Shown: in pieces, positions 45,269 through 57,959 of the stretch
Layout: each line of letters opens with the position of its first letter
Position numbering within the stretch: position 1 is the first letter of the stretch
Assembly: GCA_964017185.1 (NCBI GenBank)
Contig: OZ024883.1
Location: forward strand, 2,976,001-3,040,000
Reading direction: 5' to 3'
Length of the DNA stretch: 64,000 nucleotides
DNA from: Rugalucina vietnamica
Taxonomy: Eukaryota; Mollusca; Bivalvia; Lucinida; Lucinidae
Made by a program: the position numbers and the translations under genes
Notes under the pieces: model-generated
Told to the model about the DNA's origin: nothing
Databases searched by the model: none
Seen by the model: the letters and a program-made list of their open reading frames with translations, nothing else

Positions 45269-48034
45269 GTTTGATGAAAAGAACAGAGAAACACTTGTTC
45301 AAAACCTTTTGATAATCATTTCTATAATCAGAAATCATCCTTTCAATTTTTGAGAACCTAAATTTTTTTCTGGAATTTTCTAACGAATCCTCTGCTAAAA
45401 TACAGGGCCTCGAGATTGCTCGGTGACATATTGTTTATTGTACAGATAAACGCTAGAAAATGGCCATAAATAGTATTTGATTAGCATCGTCTTAAAAATA
45501 CAAATTCCAAAAGTGGCCCGGAAATAGTAAAAACAAATAAACATGAATCATGTGGTATATGGTGAACGTAGGCTTGAAATGCCTTAGCACTGCTAAGTTA
45601 GCAATGAAGCCTACAGTGAATGGTAATATTAAAAACTGCTGAAGTCTAAAACTGCATTAATGCTGTGGTCGATTGAAGCTGTGGTCGGTGTAACCTTTCA
45701 AAGGATCCGTGTCCTATACAAGATTTTATTCACACAAATAAATGATACTTTTGTCAAATATCAATAGATTTTTTTCTTCTTTTGAAATAATGACATTTTG
45801 TGTTGTATAGTTTGACTTGACTATGACAAATACCGATTTTAATAACGATATGGCGATAAATATCGGGATAAAAGCCATTTTGAAAGGTCCTGCCTCTTTG
45901 AAAGATCGTATTGAATAGACCAAGATACTACAATCACAGTCGGGTGTCAAACTTTGATTATTAACCTAACTATACCATCTATGTGAAGCGATAAATAAAA
46001 ACATATCTCCTATTCAGCCATTTGTAAAGCATTTATTAACTCAAAGAAAAGACTACATAAAGAGACTTTTTACATCAATAATAAATGATAGAATCCATTT
46101 TAACGACATTGTAAAAACCATTGTGGTCTTTTAGACATTTAAACCAAATTAAAACCAAATACGTGTGCGCCGCATGACTAGAAAATCTTACCTTGTTGCT
46201 TTTCGATCAGGTCCAACCAAAATCAGGCTGAATACCAACAAAAGATAGCAAGAGGCTTATAAGGGCAAAGAACCCGTTTCAAGAAGCGACAACAAATTTA
46301 CAGATCGACATAGCTGGCCACCTGATAAATCTGCGACCCTACCCTCAAACATGTCTTATATATCAGTTTTTCTCATGACGGGAAAATATTTTAGCAAAGT
46401 CAATCTGACAATAGAATTGACTTGAATTGAAAATAATAGACAATATGAAAGCAAAAATTAAACATTTGATTCCCGCTTTTGTGGTTCTTTGTCACTTTAG
46501 ATAAATATAGAATCTAATATGTGATAATTATTGATAATAATTTCCCATAAAAGCTTTAAAATGTTTGGTTTGAAAGAAAATAGAGTAATGACAATTGTTG
46601 ATCTCAAAAGGAAATATGACTACAGACACTACACCGCAACAATGATTCAATTGTTGGGAGGGAAACAAAAATAAATGTAGCTGTGAAATTATTTCATTCC
46701 ATCATTTTCTGCGACTTTAATGCTATCATGGTTATGTTCATGTTTAAAAAATATGGTTACTAGGCACTTCAATGCAGTTTTTACACATATCCCCATTTCT
46801 TCCGTTCTTCTAAATGGGTTCATCATTAAAGCTGAAGTTTTCAACAGTTTTGCGTTAAATCACTCGGCAACGAACATTTGTAAATCAAGCAGTTGGCTTT
46901 AAAAGAAATAATTCCTATTATCAAAATTATTGAACTTGAGAGGGTGTGGGGTTTGTCATTTAATATAAATGCGCACTGTATTCGTTCTTTTCCGGGGATT
47001 TCCGTTTTTGCCCTTTGGTGTGGCTTATGGCGTCATAATATACAATGCAATTACATACGGTCCAACACCAGTAAAAAATCTCCCATAGGCCGCAATGCAA
47101 ATTCCCTCACTTTGTGACACTCCCAGCTGGTACCCAACATTGCACCACCAAAAGGTCTTCTCTAACTTGATAGCCCAGCCACACCCCTACCCAAAGGTGC
47201 CACTACCTAGAGGGGTTGACCATCTCGATTTTCCGGTAATCCATTTTGCAATATACCTATGGGTGGATTTTACACTCTAGAATGGTCCGGATTTTAGTAG
47301 GGGGTAGTGTACAAACAGAAGCCTCCGATGAGATATAGTCCGTTTTGGCATGGTGATTTGTGCACTATGATGTTGTATTATGGCGATACTTTGTATTAAA
47401 TGCGAGATCTTATACAGAATGTAGGAAATGTTCTCACTATTCAGCATCAAACATGTGTGGATGAAATTTTTAAATGCACTATTTTCGTGGGGTACGGCGG
47501 AGTGATATTTTTTCTACGGCCTTAGTGTATTATTGAAACAAGAATCTCTTTCTAGTTATTCTTTAGTTAATACCTTTATAGGCCTATACTTAAAACCAGT
47601 TTTGAAATGGACTATTCCGAAGTAGGTGTGCTCACTTCTGAATTATTGCAAAAAAGTGCATTTATTGAATTTTGACGAGTTTCAAAAGCTGATGTTTTGA
47701 TATTATGTGGTCTCTGTAAAAATTAAAAGGTTCTCATTTGTCTATACAGTGAGTTTTTGCTTTTCGAAATTTGGTTAAGAAGTACCTGAATCACCCTTGG
47801 ACTACCAACTTCGAAATACGTCATAAGTCAAGAAGTAGTTCCATTAATTTAATAATGGCGTCCTTTCATGAAGCAGTTTCATTCATAGATTTATATTTAG
47901 TGATCATATTTCAGGAGTTATTCATGCTGTATCCTAATAATCATTGTATTAGGATGAAACGTATTCTATTATCAAAGCGTTGCTACATAGAATTGTGTCA
48001 AAGCAACTAGTTTTATTATTTTGGTTGACATTAA
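45269..48034. other. No recognised feature
   Basis: 2.8 kb of AT-rich DNA. Frames of 60-79 codons (45726-45950, 46720-47280) lack motifs and no repeat family from this window recurs. Confidence 0.45.
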
Positions 48035-48560
48035 ATCAATATGGGCTGGTCCATGTGAGACCGTTACAACATTGCCTTCAATCGAAACGGGGTGTAAAGA
48101 AAAGAATGAACATGATTCACTGCTTTCTGTTTCATAACTGTGTATAATAAATTTTAAAAGGAAGGCCCAAATTGGTCATTTTGAAAATATAATGAACAAA
48201 ATCTAGTACTTAGAATGTAGAAATTGAATGATTAATTGTTTTATTCACTTGACATACCTGTAAAACGTGTTATTCACTATAATAGACTAATCCAAACTTC
48301 CAGCACACTTACTACCAATTATCAATGAAGGGTTGTTCCATTTGCTGCACAGGGGTGTAAACAAATGCTTCCGCATGCTTCCGTTGCTTTCTATTTTATA
48401 ACTCGTGTTCATTAATCTCCAATCACGAGAAAATGTCTTTTCAAAGACAACTTGTGAAAAAAATCTAGCATTTAGTATGTAGAACTATATGTAATTTAGT
48501 TTGTTTTCTTATTATACCTGTAAGTTAATAGAATGGGCAAATCCAATATTCCAAAAATAG
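48035..48560. repeat. Degenerate direct duplication
   Basis: Two units of roughly 260-290 bp share ordered blocks: GGGGTGTAAA, TGCTTTCTGTTTCATAACT/TGCTTTCTATTTTATAACT, AAAATCTAG(T/C)A(C/T)TTAG and ATACCTGTAA. Old. Confidence 0.45.
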
Positions 48561-48766
48561 ATTGTCTTCCTTGCAATTTGGGTAAAATACACCACCAAGT
48601 ATGGTGTACTGGAAGGGTCAAAATGACCGAAGTGGTAAACCGAACTGTCCATGCCTATTTCGAAATAGACATGCACCCGCAAATATAGGGGTGCACCCAC
48701 ATATTTAGAGGTTCATCCCTATTTTAAGATAGAGGTCAACCCCTAGAATGCCGGTACACCGTCATA

Positions 48767-48958
48767 GATTGTGATTTTGTCTGATAGTCCGTTTGATTGT
48801 GACTGCTTGGTGACACTGTTGAGTGTGACTCTTCCAGGTAGTCGTGTCTGTATTGTTGTACGTTGGTATAATAAATATATTATGTATGTATCATATTAAA
48901 TACTATGTTATGCTTAGTTACATGCACTGTGTATGTGACATGTTATTTCACATATGCC
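48767..48958. repeat. Dispersed direct repeat, copy 1
   Basis: About 190 bp (TAGTCCGTTTGATTGTGACT, CTTCCAGGTAGTCGTGTCTG, TATGTATGTATCATATTAAA), over 90% alike with 50173-50364. Inverted CGACCCTTCCAG/CTGGAAGGGTC words flank copy 1 at 48610 and 48965. Confidence 0.8.
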
Positions 48959-50172
48959 ATTTCGACCCTTCCAGAACACCATAACTAACGGCTTAAATAG
49001 GGTAAAATACATCAATTAGTATGAGTCACTTCGTCCTATGGTCAAGATTTCTGAATAAAAAAATGTTGAATTAAATAAATAATAATGAATAAATCATGAA
49101 TCGCCAAACGTTGACCGAAATATGCGGCATCGCCCATGGATCCGCAAATGGGGTCTTTTTAGCTATAATTCAATAAAATAATATTACATCTTCATTGACC
49201 ATAAGGTCGTAAGAAAAAGACGAGCTTCTTGACGCCTAAACACGTATATTGCGGGCATTTTGTTGTTGTAATTCAGAAATGGTGACCCAGTCCCGACATA
49301 TCCATAGCTGTTGCGTTTGGTATCAAATCAAATAAATGCACAAGTGTGTATTGTTGTACTCCATATAGCTACGTTCATACAGTTACATGTGAGTGACTAA
49401 ATAAACAGACATGCACTGAACAAACAAAAAGCTCTTAACACTTTTTAACGGTTGCCTTACTCCGTGTTTGAGAAATGGTGTGACAGTTGATAGAGGCCAA
49501 ATCCAAAATAACAAATCACGTCCAGTTTCGAATGATGTCTCTAAAGTCATTGATTGTTGAAAATGTTAGAACGCATGAAAATTAAAGTTGACCGCTATTA
49601 ACCGCTGACCTACATGCGTCATGGTACTAATAGGGTTATATCTCGGCGCTGTAGCTTATGTCACTTTAATTTTAATGCGTCGAAGATGTCTCCGCTTTTT
49701 TTTGTACCCAAGAGTTTATGGTTATTTTTATGACAACAATGAAACAACTCTACAGTCCGTGTTGCATGCGTTTCTGTCGTCCTGACGATTAACTTGCCCA
49801 CTACTATTTATTGCGCTCAACCTGACATTAATGTGGAATTGGCACTGTAAATTCAGAAACTTCATTTTCGATGTGCAGACTGGGCATTTAGATATTCACA
49901 TAACTAACTCGTAAACTTATAATTCATATAGTACAGTTTAGCCTATTTTTTTTTGATGAGCATTTACGACAGATCAATTATCATTTTTTGAATTATTAAC
50001 CAACAGTTATACGTACAATGAGTCAATACATGCTACTATTGAACCATTCTGTGTCTATTCAACATAAACTTATTGAAAATGAAGGGTAAACACACTGTCA
50101 CAGAAAAAATACAATGTATAAAACACAAACTTAAACTGCTGACAACGTTAACGCTCTCCCTTGTAGTCATTT
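48959..50172. other. No recognised feature
   Basis: AT-rich, nothing supportable. Confidence 0.4.
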
Positions 50173-50364
50173 TGATTGTGACTTTGTCTGGTAGTCCGTT
50201 TGATTGTGACTGCTTGGTGGCACTGTTGAGTGTGACTCTTCCAGGTAGTCGTGTCTGTATTGTTGTACGTTGGTATAAGAAATACATTATGTATGTATCA
50301 TATTAAATGCTATGTTATGTTCAGTTACATGCACTGTGTTCTGTGACATGTTATTTCACATTTG
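50173..50364. repeat. Dispersed direct repeat, copy 2
   Basis: Counterpart of 48767-48958, running straight into the TGTTACAT-rich array, which copy 1 lacks. Confidence 0.8.
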
Positions 50365-50620
50365 TGGCGTTATGTTATGTTGCATATATTATGTTACATA
50401 TGTAATTTTATGTTACATCTGTAACGTTATGGTACATGCGTTATATAAGATGCATTATGTTACGTGTTTTGCCACAAACATAACGCTATGTTGCATAACG
50501 GGTGCTGATTCATACATGTTGTTACATATGTTGCGTTTTGATACATTATGTTACATACATTACATAACTTATGTTACACACGTTATGTCACATACGTTAC
50601 TTCCGTTTATAATGTATTCA
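50365..50620. repeat. Degenerate TGTTACAT array
   Basis: Many variants of TATGTTACATA(T/C)GT in loose tandem. The open frames over it (50312-50647) consist of Cys/Tyr/Met repeats and are not genes. Confidence 0.75.
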
Positions 50621-50846
50621 ATACTGAGATTTATCAAGATATCATAGATTTGACTATAACAACACTGTCTGTTTTGTGTGTATCTTTGATGAGCTACGCT
50701 ATTTCAGAATGTATGAAAATTCTTAAGATGCAACGACACCACATATGTGAATGAGAGCATGAGAGAGTACATATATATAAGTGAAACATGTATTGTTTTA
50801 ATATTGAATTAATTGTTTACACCATTATGCCATAAATAGCTAGCTA

Positions 50847-51758
50847 CGAGGGGGGTTCAGAAAGTTTTGTCATAGGTGTTATAACTTTGTTAATAGACAT
50901 AATAGGTTGCTGTATTATGCCTTGATTGAAAGGGCTACATTTCTCCTATATAATGATGCCAAAACAATGCACGAAAAGAAATAAATACTTCGAAATAGAC
51001 GCCTTGAAAGACACCAGGGGTAAACCACTGGCACGTTTTCTTAAATTTGTGAATATTATTTAAAGAAAATCGACTTCGAAAAAATATAATCCGTGTAATA
51101 TATTTTTGAAAGATAGATGAATATATCCTGCAAAAATCAAAATCATTCAGCAGAATTTAATTGAGTTATAGTAAAATGAAATATTGAAATTGGCTTGTTG
51201 TACATACATTAAAAATACAGTTTAAATTCAAATGGCATTTATTGACATCTACACGTAGTCCAGGGAGCTTAAAATGCATTTAACCATTTTATTGTTTCAT
51301 CCTAGCGTGCTCTATAGTAAACTTATAAAAAAGCAAACACATATAATGGTGCAGCGATGCCAGAAACGCTATAGGGGTACGTATTTTAATGACGTCATAT
51401 ACATTGCTTTATTATAAAGTCAGCATAGCATCGATAACGGCATTTTTTGTCACATTGCTTTTCTAAATATATTATTACTTATAACTGTAAAGTTGGAGAA
51501 AATTTGATCGGAAGTTATAAAGATATAACGCATGAAACGCACACAATAATATTCACAAATTCAAGAAAACGTGCCAGTGGTTTTACCCCAGGTGTCTTTC
51601 AAGGCATGTATTTCGAAGTATTTATTTTGTTCGTGCATTGTTTTGGCATCATTATAAAGGAGAAATGTAGCCCTTTCAATCAAGGTATAATACAGCATCC
51701 TATCATGTATATTAACAAAGTTAAAACACCTATGACAGAACTTTCTGAACCACCCTCG
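50847..51758. mobile_element. Mariner-like element with ~210-bp inverted repeats (912 bp)
   Basis: Left end CGAGGGGGGTTCAGAAAGTT, right end inverted CGAGGGTGGTTCAGAAAGTT, TA on both sides (50845-50846, 51759-51760). The inverted similarity continues for about 210 bp (GATTGAAAGGGCTACATTTC, ATGATGCCAAAACAATGCAC, GGCACGTTTTCTT). The middle is AT-rich and non-coding. Long TIRs on a mariner-type end are uncommon for a minimal MITE. Confidence 0.85.
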
Positions 51759-51816
51759 TATGTTAATTTATTTGGGGGAGGGCTATCTAATGTTTATTTT
51801 TGCAAAATTATGTTTA

Positions 51817-52395
51817 CTCCTAAAGATCTTACACGCACAAATATGTTACATACATTGCGTTATGTTACATATTTTACACTATGTAACATATGATAAACTT
51901 TGTTACATGCTATGTTATATATGTTTTGTAATGTTGCATATGTTATATATGTTACGTTATATATGTTACGTATGTAACATACGTAACATACGTACATATG
52001 TAACATATGTTGCATGATATTTACATTGATTAACTATGCGCAATGTCGAGAATATATCATACGATTCGTCGACAACGATAAAAATAACTAGTATAGATAA
52101 TGAAAATAAATTGTTAAAATCGTGAGGTCATTTCAAAATCAATGGAAACCTGATATTAAAGACGTCTTTTCTTCAAACACTTCAGAAAGTATGTTTACTC
52201 TTTAAATATTACACGCACAAATATGTTACATACACTGCGTTATGTTACAACTTTTACAGTATGTAACATATGATTAACTTTGTAACATGCTATGTTTTGT
52301 AATGTTGTATATATTACATATAATACGTTATATGTTACGTTTGTAATGTACGTGACATACGTACATATATATATAGCATATGTTGCATGGCGTGC
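51817..52395. repeat. Direct duplication containing TGTTACAT arrays
   Basis: 51817-52019 and 52191-52395 are about 80% alike. Both start CTTACACGCACAAATATG/ATTACACGCACAAATATG and proceed through TATGTAACATATGAT to CATATGTTGCATG. A third array follows at 52396-52490. Confidence 0.7.
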
Positions 52396-52758
52396 ATATT
52401 ATGTTATGTAGTACAATGTTATATATGTTGTATAATGTCACATACGTTACATTATGTTTCATATGTTTTGTTACAAATGTTACATTGCTACAACATGTCG
52501 AGATTATGTCGAGAGTATATCGAGAAGCATGGCGGCTTCGAGTACAATCCACTTCTTCAAACGTAAATGCATGAATCGGCCACTCAATATTAGCATTAAC
52601 TAAAATGAAACAAGGCCGTATATAACATGTAGCACATGTTATAGTTTTTCTTGTTACCGGTGTTCCACCATACGGTGCGAAGCATTGTGCCATCAGAATT
52701 AAAGTTTATTATTCTATATTTCTATTACCTACTATATAGACAAAAAATTTTGCATTAT

Positions 52759-53019
52759 GAGCCATCGTATGAAAAAAAAACAACAACAAACAAACAACAA
52801 CAAACAATTTGCATATGCGAAAACAAAGGCGCAGGCCAGCTTCGCGGTAACCGCGAAGCTGATCAGCGCCTGCCTTTGTTTTCGCTACATGGATAGTTCA
52901 ATTCATCTTCTTCCTTCATACGAAATTTCAATCCTCTAGCTATCTTCTGTGACTGTACAGCCCGGTTTGTGTCGGACCTGGTCGGAACCCAAATTGTTGG
53001 ATTTCTCATGCGAAGGCTC
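52759..53019 (+). mobile_element. Family G MITE, 261 bp
   Basis: GAGCCATCGTATGAA end, an internal CAA-rich expansion (AACAACAACAAACAAACAAC), the core hairpin and GCGAAGGCTC. Flanks TTAT and ATAT, one mismatch. Confidence 0.75.
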
Positions 53020-53335
53020 ATATGTTAGTTGCGTTGAGGTTGGTTCTTACGGTACGCCGTTGGAATCAGGCTGAGCGCGTGCACATGTAAAAAACTGGCT
53101 ACTTTATTCTCTTATATTATATACGTCCCTTTGACGCCAGTAAGGTATCTGTGAACTTGCTTTTTATTTTTCGCTTTTTCCGGAACATTTCAATCTAAAA
53201 TAATTTATAAGCATAAAGGATTAATTCAGTGACATTCTTTTACATCCAACTGAAAGACTTAGTTGAATGGAATAAGAGAAATTAACCTTTCAATTCTTAG
53301 ATCAAATCAGTCGTTTATTTGTAAATACAATAAAT
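53020..53335. other. No recognised feature
   Basis: Spacer between MITE copies. Confidence 0.4.
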
Positions 53336-53569
53336 GAGCCGCCACATGGGAAAACCAACAATCTGCCTAGGCGAAAACAAAGGCGCAGATCAGCTTCGCA
53401 GTTACTGCGAAGCTGATCAGCGCCTTTGTTTTCGCTACTCCGATAGTACAATTCCTCCTCTACTGAACTCCAAAATTTCAAGCTTCTAGCCTGCTTCTGT
53501 AGCTGTACAGGCCGGTTTGTGTCAGACCTGTTCGGAAACCACATTGTTGGTTTTTCCACGAGGTGGCTC
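53336..53569 (+). mobile_element. Family G MITE
   Basis: GAGCCGCCACATGGG to CCACGAGGTGGCTC; perfect 4-bp duplication AAAT (53332-53335, 53570-53573). Confidence 0.85.
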
Positions 53570-53951
53570 AAATGTAAAAGAAAAAGCATTGATAGAATAA
53601 AATGAATTCAGTGCATTCTATTTCTCCTTTATTGGACAGAAAGCATCGCACTTCCTAATTGTTAGGTCATGTATTAATGTTTTCGCGGCATTGAGTACTG
53701 TATTAAATAACTACAAATGAATCACGCCCTGTAAATTGAAACATCGTTAAAACTGAACAAATGATAACGTTAAAGCCAAATAAAATCATAGGATGCACCA
53801 ATTCTAAACCGATAAAAGATTAAATAATTCTGTACGCGAATACATTCGAATAAATCCGGTGAAACAAGCGGGTTATACAGTGTTACAAAAGTGAAGCAAC
53901 CTACCAGTATACAATCTACGCTTACTAAATTATAAAATTTCGACATTATGT

Positions 53952-54084
53952 AACGAGTACCCACAATCTATGTTTTGGAGCAAAAATCGAAAAAAAAAAT
54001 AGGTATACCCCTGCATACCCCAGTTTTTGCTATATAAACGTGGGGTATAAGGTGTACACATTTCATGGACATGTTATCCAGATG
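53952..54084 (-). mobile_element. Family E MITE, half copy
   Basis: Begins inside the core (AACGAGTACCCACAATCTAT) and continues to GGACATGTTATCCAGATG; the other half is absent. Confidence 0.65.
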
Positions 54085-54454
54085 GTAGCAGTCGAGTCAA
54101 AATAGGGTGAGTGTAGCTCAACACTGTAGCCAGACACGTCGGTTTGAATATAAAGATAAATTTTATCATAATTTGCTCATACAATAATATTTTTCAATTT
54201 AAATTATTAAAACTAGATGACAGTGACTATAAGATAGATTTTGGTCTAATTAAGTCTCATCTAGTGAAAAGAGTATTTACTAAATTTGTACGGACTGTTC
54301 TCTGCTCTATACTTGTATGATATCTTGGCTTTCGTTATCTAAACCATGACGTCTACAGCACTGGTTGGTGTCCTGCCTGATCAAAATCCGATGGCGACGA
54401 CGACAGGCTTTCTCGTCGAAAGGCTGACTAAATGCCTATCACCTGGTGTTATAT

Positions 54455-54687
54455 GAGCCGCCTCGTGGGAAAACCAAAATGTGGATTCCGAACAGGTCTG
54501 ACATAAATCAGGCTGTACAGTCACAGAAGCCGGCTGGAAGCTTGAAATTTCGGATTTAAAAAGAAGAGGCAGTGTACTATCCGTGTAGCAAAAACAAAGG
54601 CGCTGATCAGCTTCGCGGTTACCGCGAAGCTGATCTGCGGCTTTGTTTTCGCATATGCAGATTGTTGGTTTTCTCATGAGGCGGCTC
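54455..54687 (-). mobile_element. Family G MITE, reverse orientation
   Basis: GAGCCGCCTCGTGGG to CTCATGAGGCGGCTC; 4-bp duplication ATAT on both sides. The long minus frame across it is repeat sequence. Confidence 0.85.
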
Positions 54688-54811
54688 ATATGTCACGGTA
54701 GAAAGATGAAAAATACGAAAAGTGAAAAATGAAAGAAAACTGATTTTTAATTAGGCAAAAATGGCTGATATTGATAATTAAATCTTATTCACAGATACAC
54801 CACAGCATCAT

Positions 54812-55042
54812 AGCCGCCTCATGGGAAAACCAACAATCTGCATAGGCGAAAACAAAGACGCAGATCAGCTTCGCGGTAACCGCGAAGCTGATCAGCGCCT
54901 TTGTTTTCGCTACTCGGATAGTACAATTCCTCTTCTACTTAAATCCGAAATTTCAAGCTTCTAGCTCTTTTCTGTTACTGCACAGGCCGGTTTGTGTCAG
55001 ACCTGTTCGAAAACCACAGTTGGTTTTCCCACGAGGCGACTC
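54812..55042 (+). mobile_element. Family G MITE
   Basis: AGCCGCCTCATGGG to CCCACGAGGCGACTC; one base seems lost at the left terminus and the duplication is not clean. Confidence 0.75.
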
Positions 55043-55485
55043 AATGTGTGAAGATGTAATAACTGATCAGTTTTACATGTCGTCGATTTTTGTCATCGTC
55101 ATTCTAAGAGCCGTCAAAATAACTCGACGGTTTTGTTCCAACCAAGGCGTGAACAAAATTAATGCTGCATACAGTTAACATCTCCACGAAGCATATGGCA
55201 CAACAGGGATCTTGGGTTCGATTCTCGGCTTCTCCAGTCTTTTGAAGGGAAATGAAACCGAGGTCCCGTTCCCAAAGCTGAACGCTGCCCAAACAAAATC
55301 ACTTTGATTACGCGTTGTTATTTCTTAAATGGCGGTTCTAAAGTACCTACACTTCTGAAAGGACTCTTCGATACATGCGCACTACTTTTATGGAAATATA
55401 CAGCGACAGAATTTTATAAACATTCTTTCACAGCGTTTAAAGCGTCTCTATTCTCCAGTGACAATCATTTATTCTCGGCACAAAT
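55043..55485. other. Unassigned; possible SINE scrap
   Basis: GGGTTCGATTCTC at about 55206-55218 looks like a tRNA B box, but no A box or target duplication is visible. Confidence 0.3.
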
Positions 55486-55712
55486 GAGCCGCGACGTGAG
55501 AAAACCGGTCTTCGGGGTTTCCGACCAGGTGCGACACAAATCGGTCTGTACAGTCACAGGAGCAGGCTAGATACTTGAAATTTTGGCTATGAGTAGAAGA
55601 GGAATTGTACTATCCGAGTAGCGAAAACAAAGGCGCTGATCAGCTTCGCAGTTACTGCGAAGCTGATCTGCGCCTTTGTTTTCGCCAATCCGGTTTTCTC
55701 ACGATGCGGCTC
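55486..55712 (-). mobile_element. Family G MITE, reverse orientation
   Basis: GAGCCGCGACGTGAG to CTCACGATGCGGCTC; perfect 4-bp duplication AAAT (55482-55485, 55713-55716). Confidence 0.85.
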
Positions 55713-56550
55713 AAATTGTTTATTTGTCAAATCGTTTATTCAGTTATTGCTAATAACAAAATTACAATGATATATTCTAGTATTTGCCTACGGGGTGTCT
55801 TGAACATGCCAAGAAAATTTCATCAGGAAACATATTAATTGGAATAAACATTTGTAACGCTAACATGGATTATTTTAAGCTCAAGTGACAACGTCAAATG
55901 ATCCCCTTTGAACTGTAAGGTATAATTTCAATTATTTAAGTTAATTTTATTATAAGCCATTCGCCCTTTGGAATCTAAGACCTGATTTGTATTCAGACAT
56001 GACAACACTTTTACTTTATTGCATTATTTGTCGATTAAAAGCTTCGGCTGCTTGAAGTGTCGTTCCATTCTCTGGAGCTGCTTGTTTTATTCAGCCTCGA
56101 GTTAACCAGTCTATATTCCAACCGTTCTTTACCAAACAAGTACAACTTTGTGTTCGATTATCATTGTCTGGCGATTTCCGGTCTTTTCTCCGCCATTTCT
56201 ATTCAAATTAGAATAATTCAATGGCGAAAAATCATTTTGACTCTAATAATTGCATCAAACACTCGAAATACAAACGTATGAATAGCAATGGTTTGGATTT
56301 TACGGGAAATTTCCAGTAATTACAATAACTAGCCCTTTGGGTAGTGTCTCTTTAATACAATTTCTACAAAAGCTACAATTTTCCGATTGAGACTGAAAAG
56401 AACTTATTTGTCAAAATGTTTCGCCTGAAGGAGAACAATTTCACCAACATAATGAACTGCAACAAATTTGGTGAGAGATTCTGAAGGCAAGAAATGTATC
56501 TGCGTCGCGTCTTGAAAGATGCGGGCACATTGTTTTATTCGACGTAGATC
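55713..56550. other. No recognised feature
   Basis: AT-rich; nothing supportable. Confidence 0.4.
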
Positions 56551-56798
56551 TAAAGGCCCGCTCAGACCACAACGTATAGCGCCAACGTATGCCAGCGTAT
56601 GAAAAATTGTCCAGTACGTTGTCATACGTTGTCAAACGCTGAATTTGAGGTTTTAAAAAACACAAAATCTTCATTTCGAACGTATCGATAACTTATGCGG
56701 AACGTACATAACGAATGCATAACGTATTTCCAACAAACGAGGAACTTATTCATAACTTATAACTGGCGTACTATAACGTATAGTAGCGTATTATAATG

Positions 56799-57905
56799 TT
56801 ATTAATCAAGTAATTTCGTATTGGCCCAGTTACAGGTCCAAGGTCTGCTGTATTGGCCCGAGGCGAAGCCGAGGGCCAATACAGCTGACCGAGGACCTGT
56901 AACTGGGCCAATACGAAATTACTTGATTAATGAAAATTTTATTAATTAACTTTTCTATTTGAAGTGTGCTCTTTGACAATGCAGGTGACTATTAGACACA
57001 AAGATGTACGTGCACAAAAAAAAAAAATTCTATCAACCATTCTATTCTGCTTTTGTGTTTTTTAGCTCTGAAAGCACATACTTTTTCATTTCGATCAGCT
57101 CTAAAAGCACCAACTTTTTCTGATTGCACCTATTTTTCAAAGTTTGAACAGCTCTAAAGGCAACACTTGTATAGTTCTATCAGCCCTACATGCAAAAACA
57201 TTTACAGTTCTTTCAGCTCTATAAATGCCAACTTTTTAAGTTTGACCAGCTCTGTAGGTCAGACTAGGACCGTCCCCTTCTTTTTAACCTTGGCGGCACG
57301 TACATAACCATTTTATATGTGGGTCTCACCCCCCCCCCCCCCTCCATCCCCGGGAATGCAGCCCACAGCTTGATGATACGAACGAAATTCGTGATAGCGA
57401 GTCGACTCTTGGAAGAAGGCCAATGAACATAATAACAATGAATTTCCTGAATAAATAAAAAAAAGTTTCAAAAGATGAAACAGGCGCTTTTGAGACTTGG
57501 CAAGTCGTAGTAAAATTCCTACTTACCTTATGTTTTCATTCAAGAATGACTAGATCTAGATACAAAATAAAACAGAATCGTCGTCTGAATTCCATTTATC
57601 CTTTTTATTAGCGATAACTGTTGACGATTATTTCTAATTTTATAAATGCAACTGCTTTTAAAGCACATTAATTTTTACAAATACAACTGCAGTTTATTAG
57701 CGTCGATGCGGAGGAAAACATGGCTGCCATTTTCTTATGAAAAGGAACGTTGAATGACGTCATTTTCATATTGGCCGACTTTTCTCGTATTGGCCCAGTT
57801 TTTCTCGTATTGGCCGACTTATTCTGTATTGGCCGAGTTTTTTTATTCGTATGATGCGGGCTGATTTATTCGTACAAATATCAATATTAATGTAGTTAAT
57901 TAATA
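56799..57905. mobile_element. AT-rich insertion with palindromic head
   Basis: Ends TTATTAATCAAG and, inverted, TTATTAATTAAC. 56801-56931 is a palindrome with perfect 39-bp arms (ATTAATCAAGTAATTTCG, TATTGGCCCAGTTACAGG). Near the other end (57768-57842) the same TATTGGCC(G/C)A word is repeated four times at about 20-bp spacing. It separates two halves of the Harbinger subterminal array, so it inserted later. A C-tract lies at 57330-57343. Confidence 0.6.
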
Positions 57906-57959
57906 AAACAGCGTATAACAGCGTACAAACAGCGTATACCCAACGTTCCTCTAGCGTTC

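Noticed and set aside
50312-50647. 111-codon Cys/Tyr-rich protein
   Set aside because: Lies entirely in the TGTTACAT array; its composition follows the repeat.
55200-55225. Second SINE
   Set aside because: A B-box-like word only; no A box, tail or target duplication.
52757-55838. Open frames encoding ENKGADQLRGN-EADQRLCF-type peptides
   Set aside because: They recur at every family G MITE in either orientation, so they are translations of the MITE hairpin, not a protein family.
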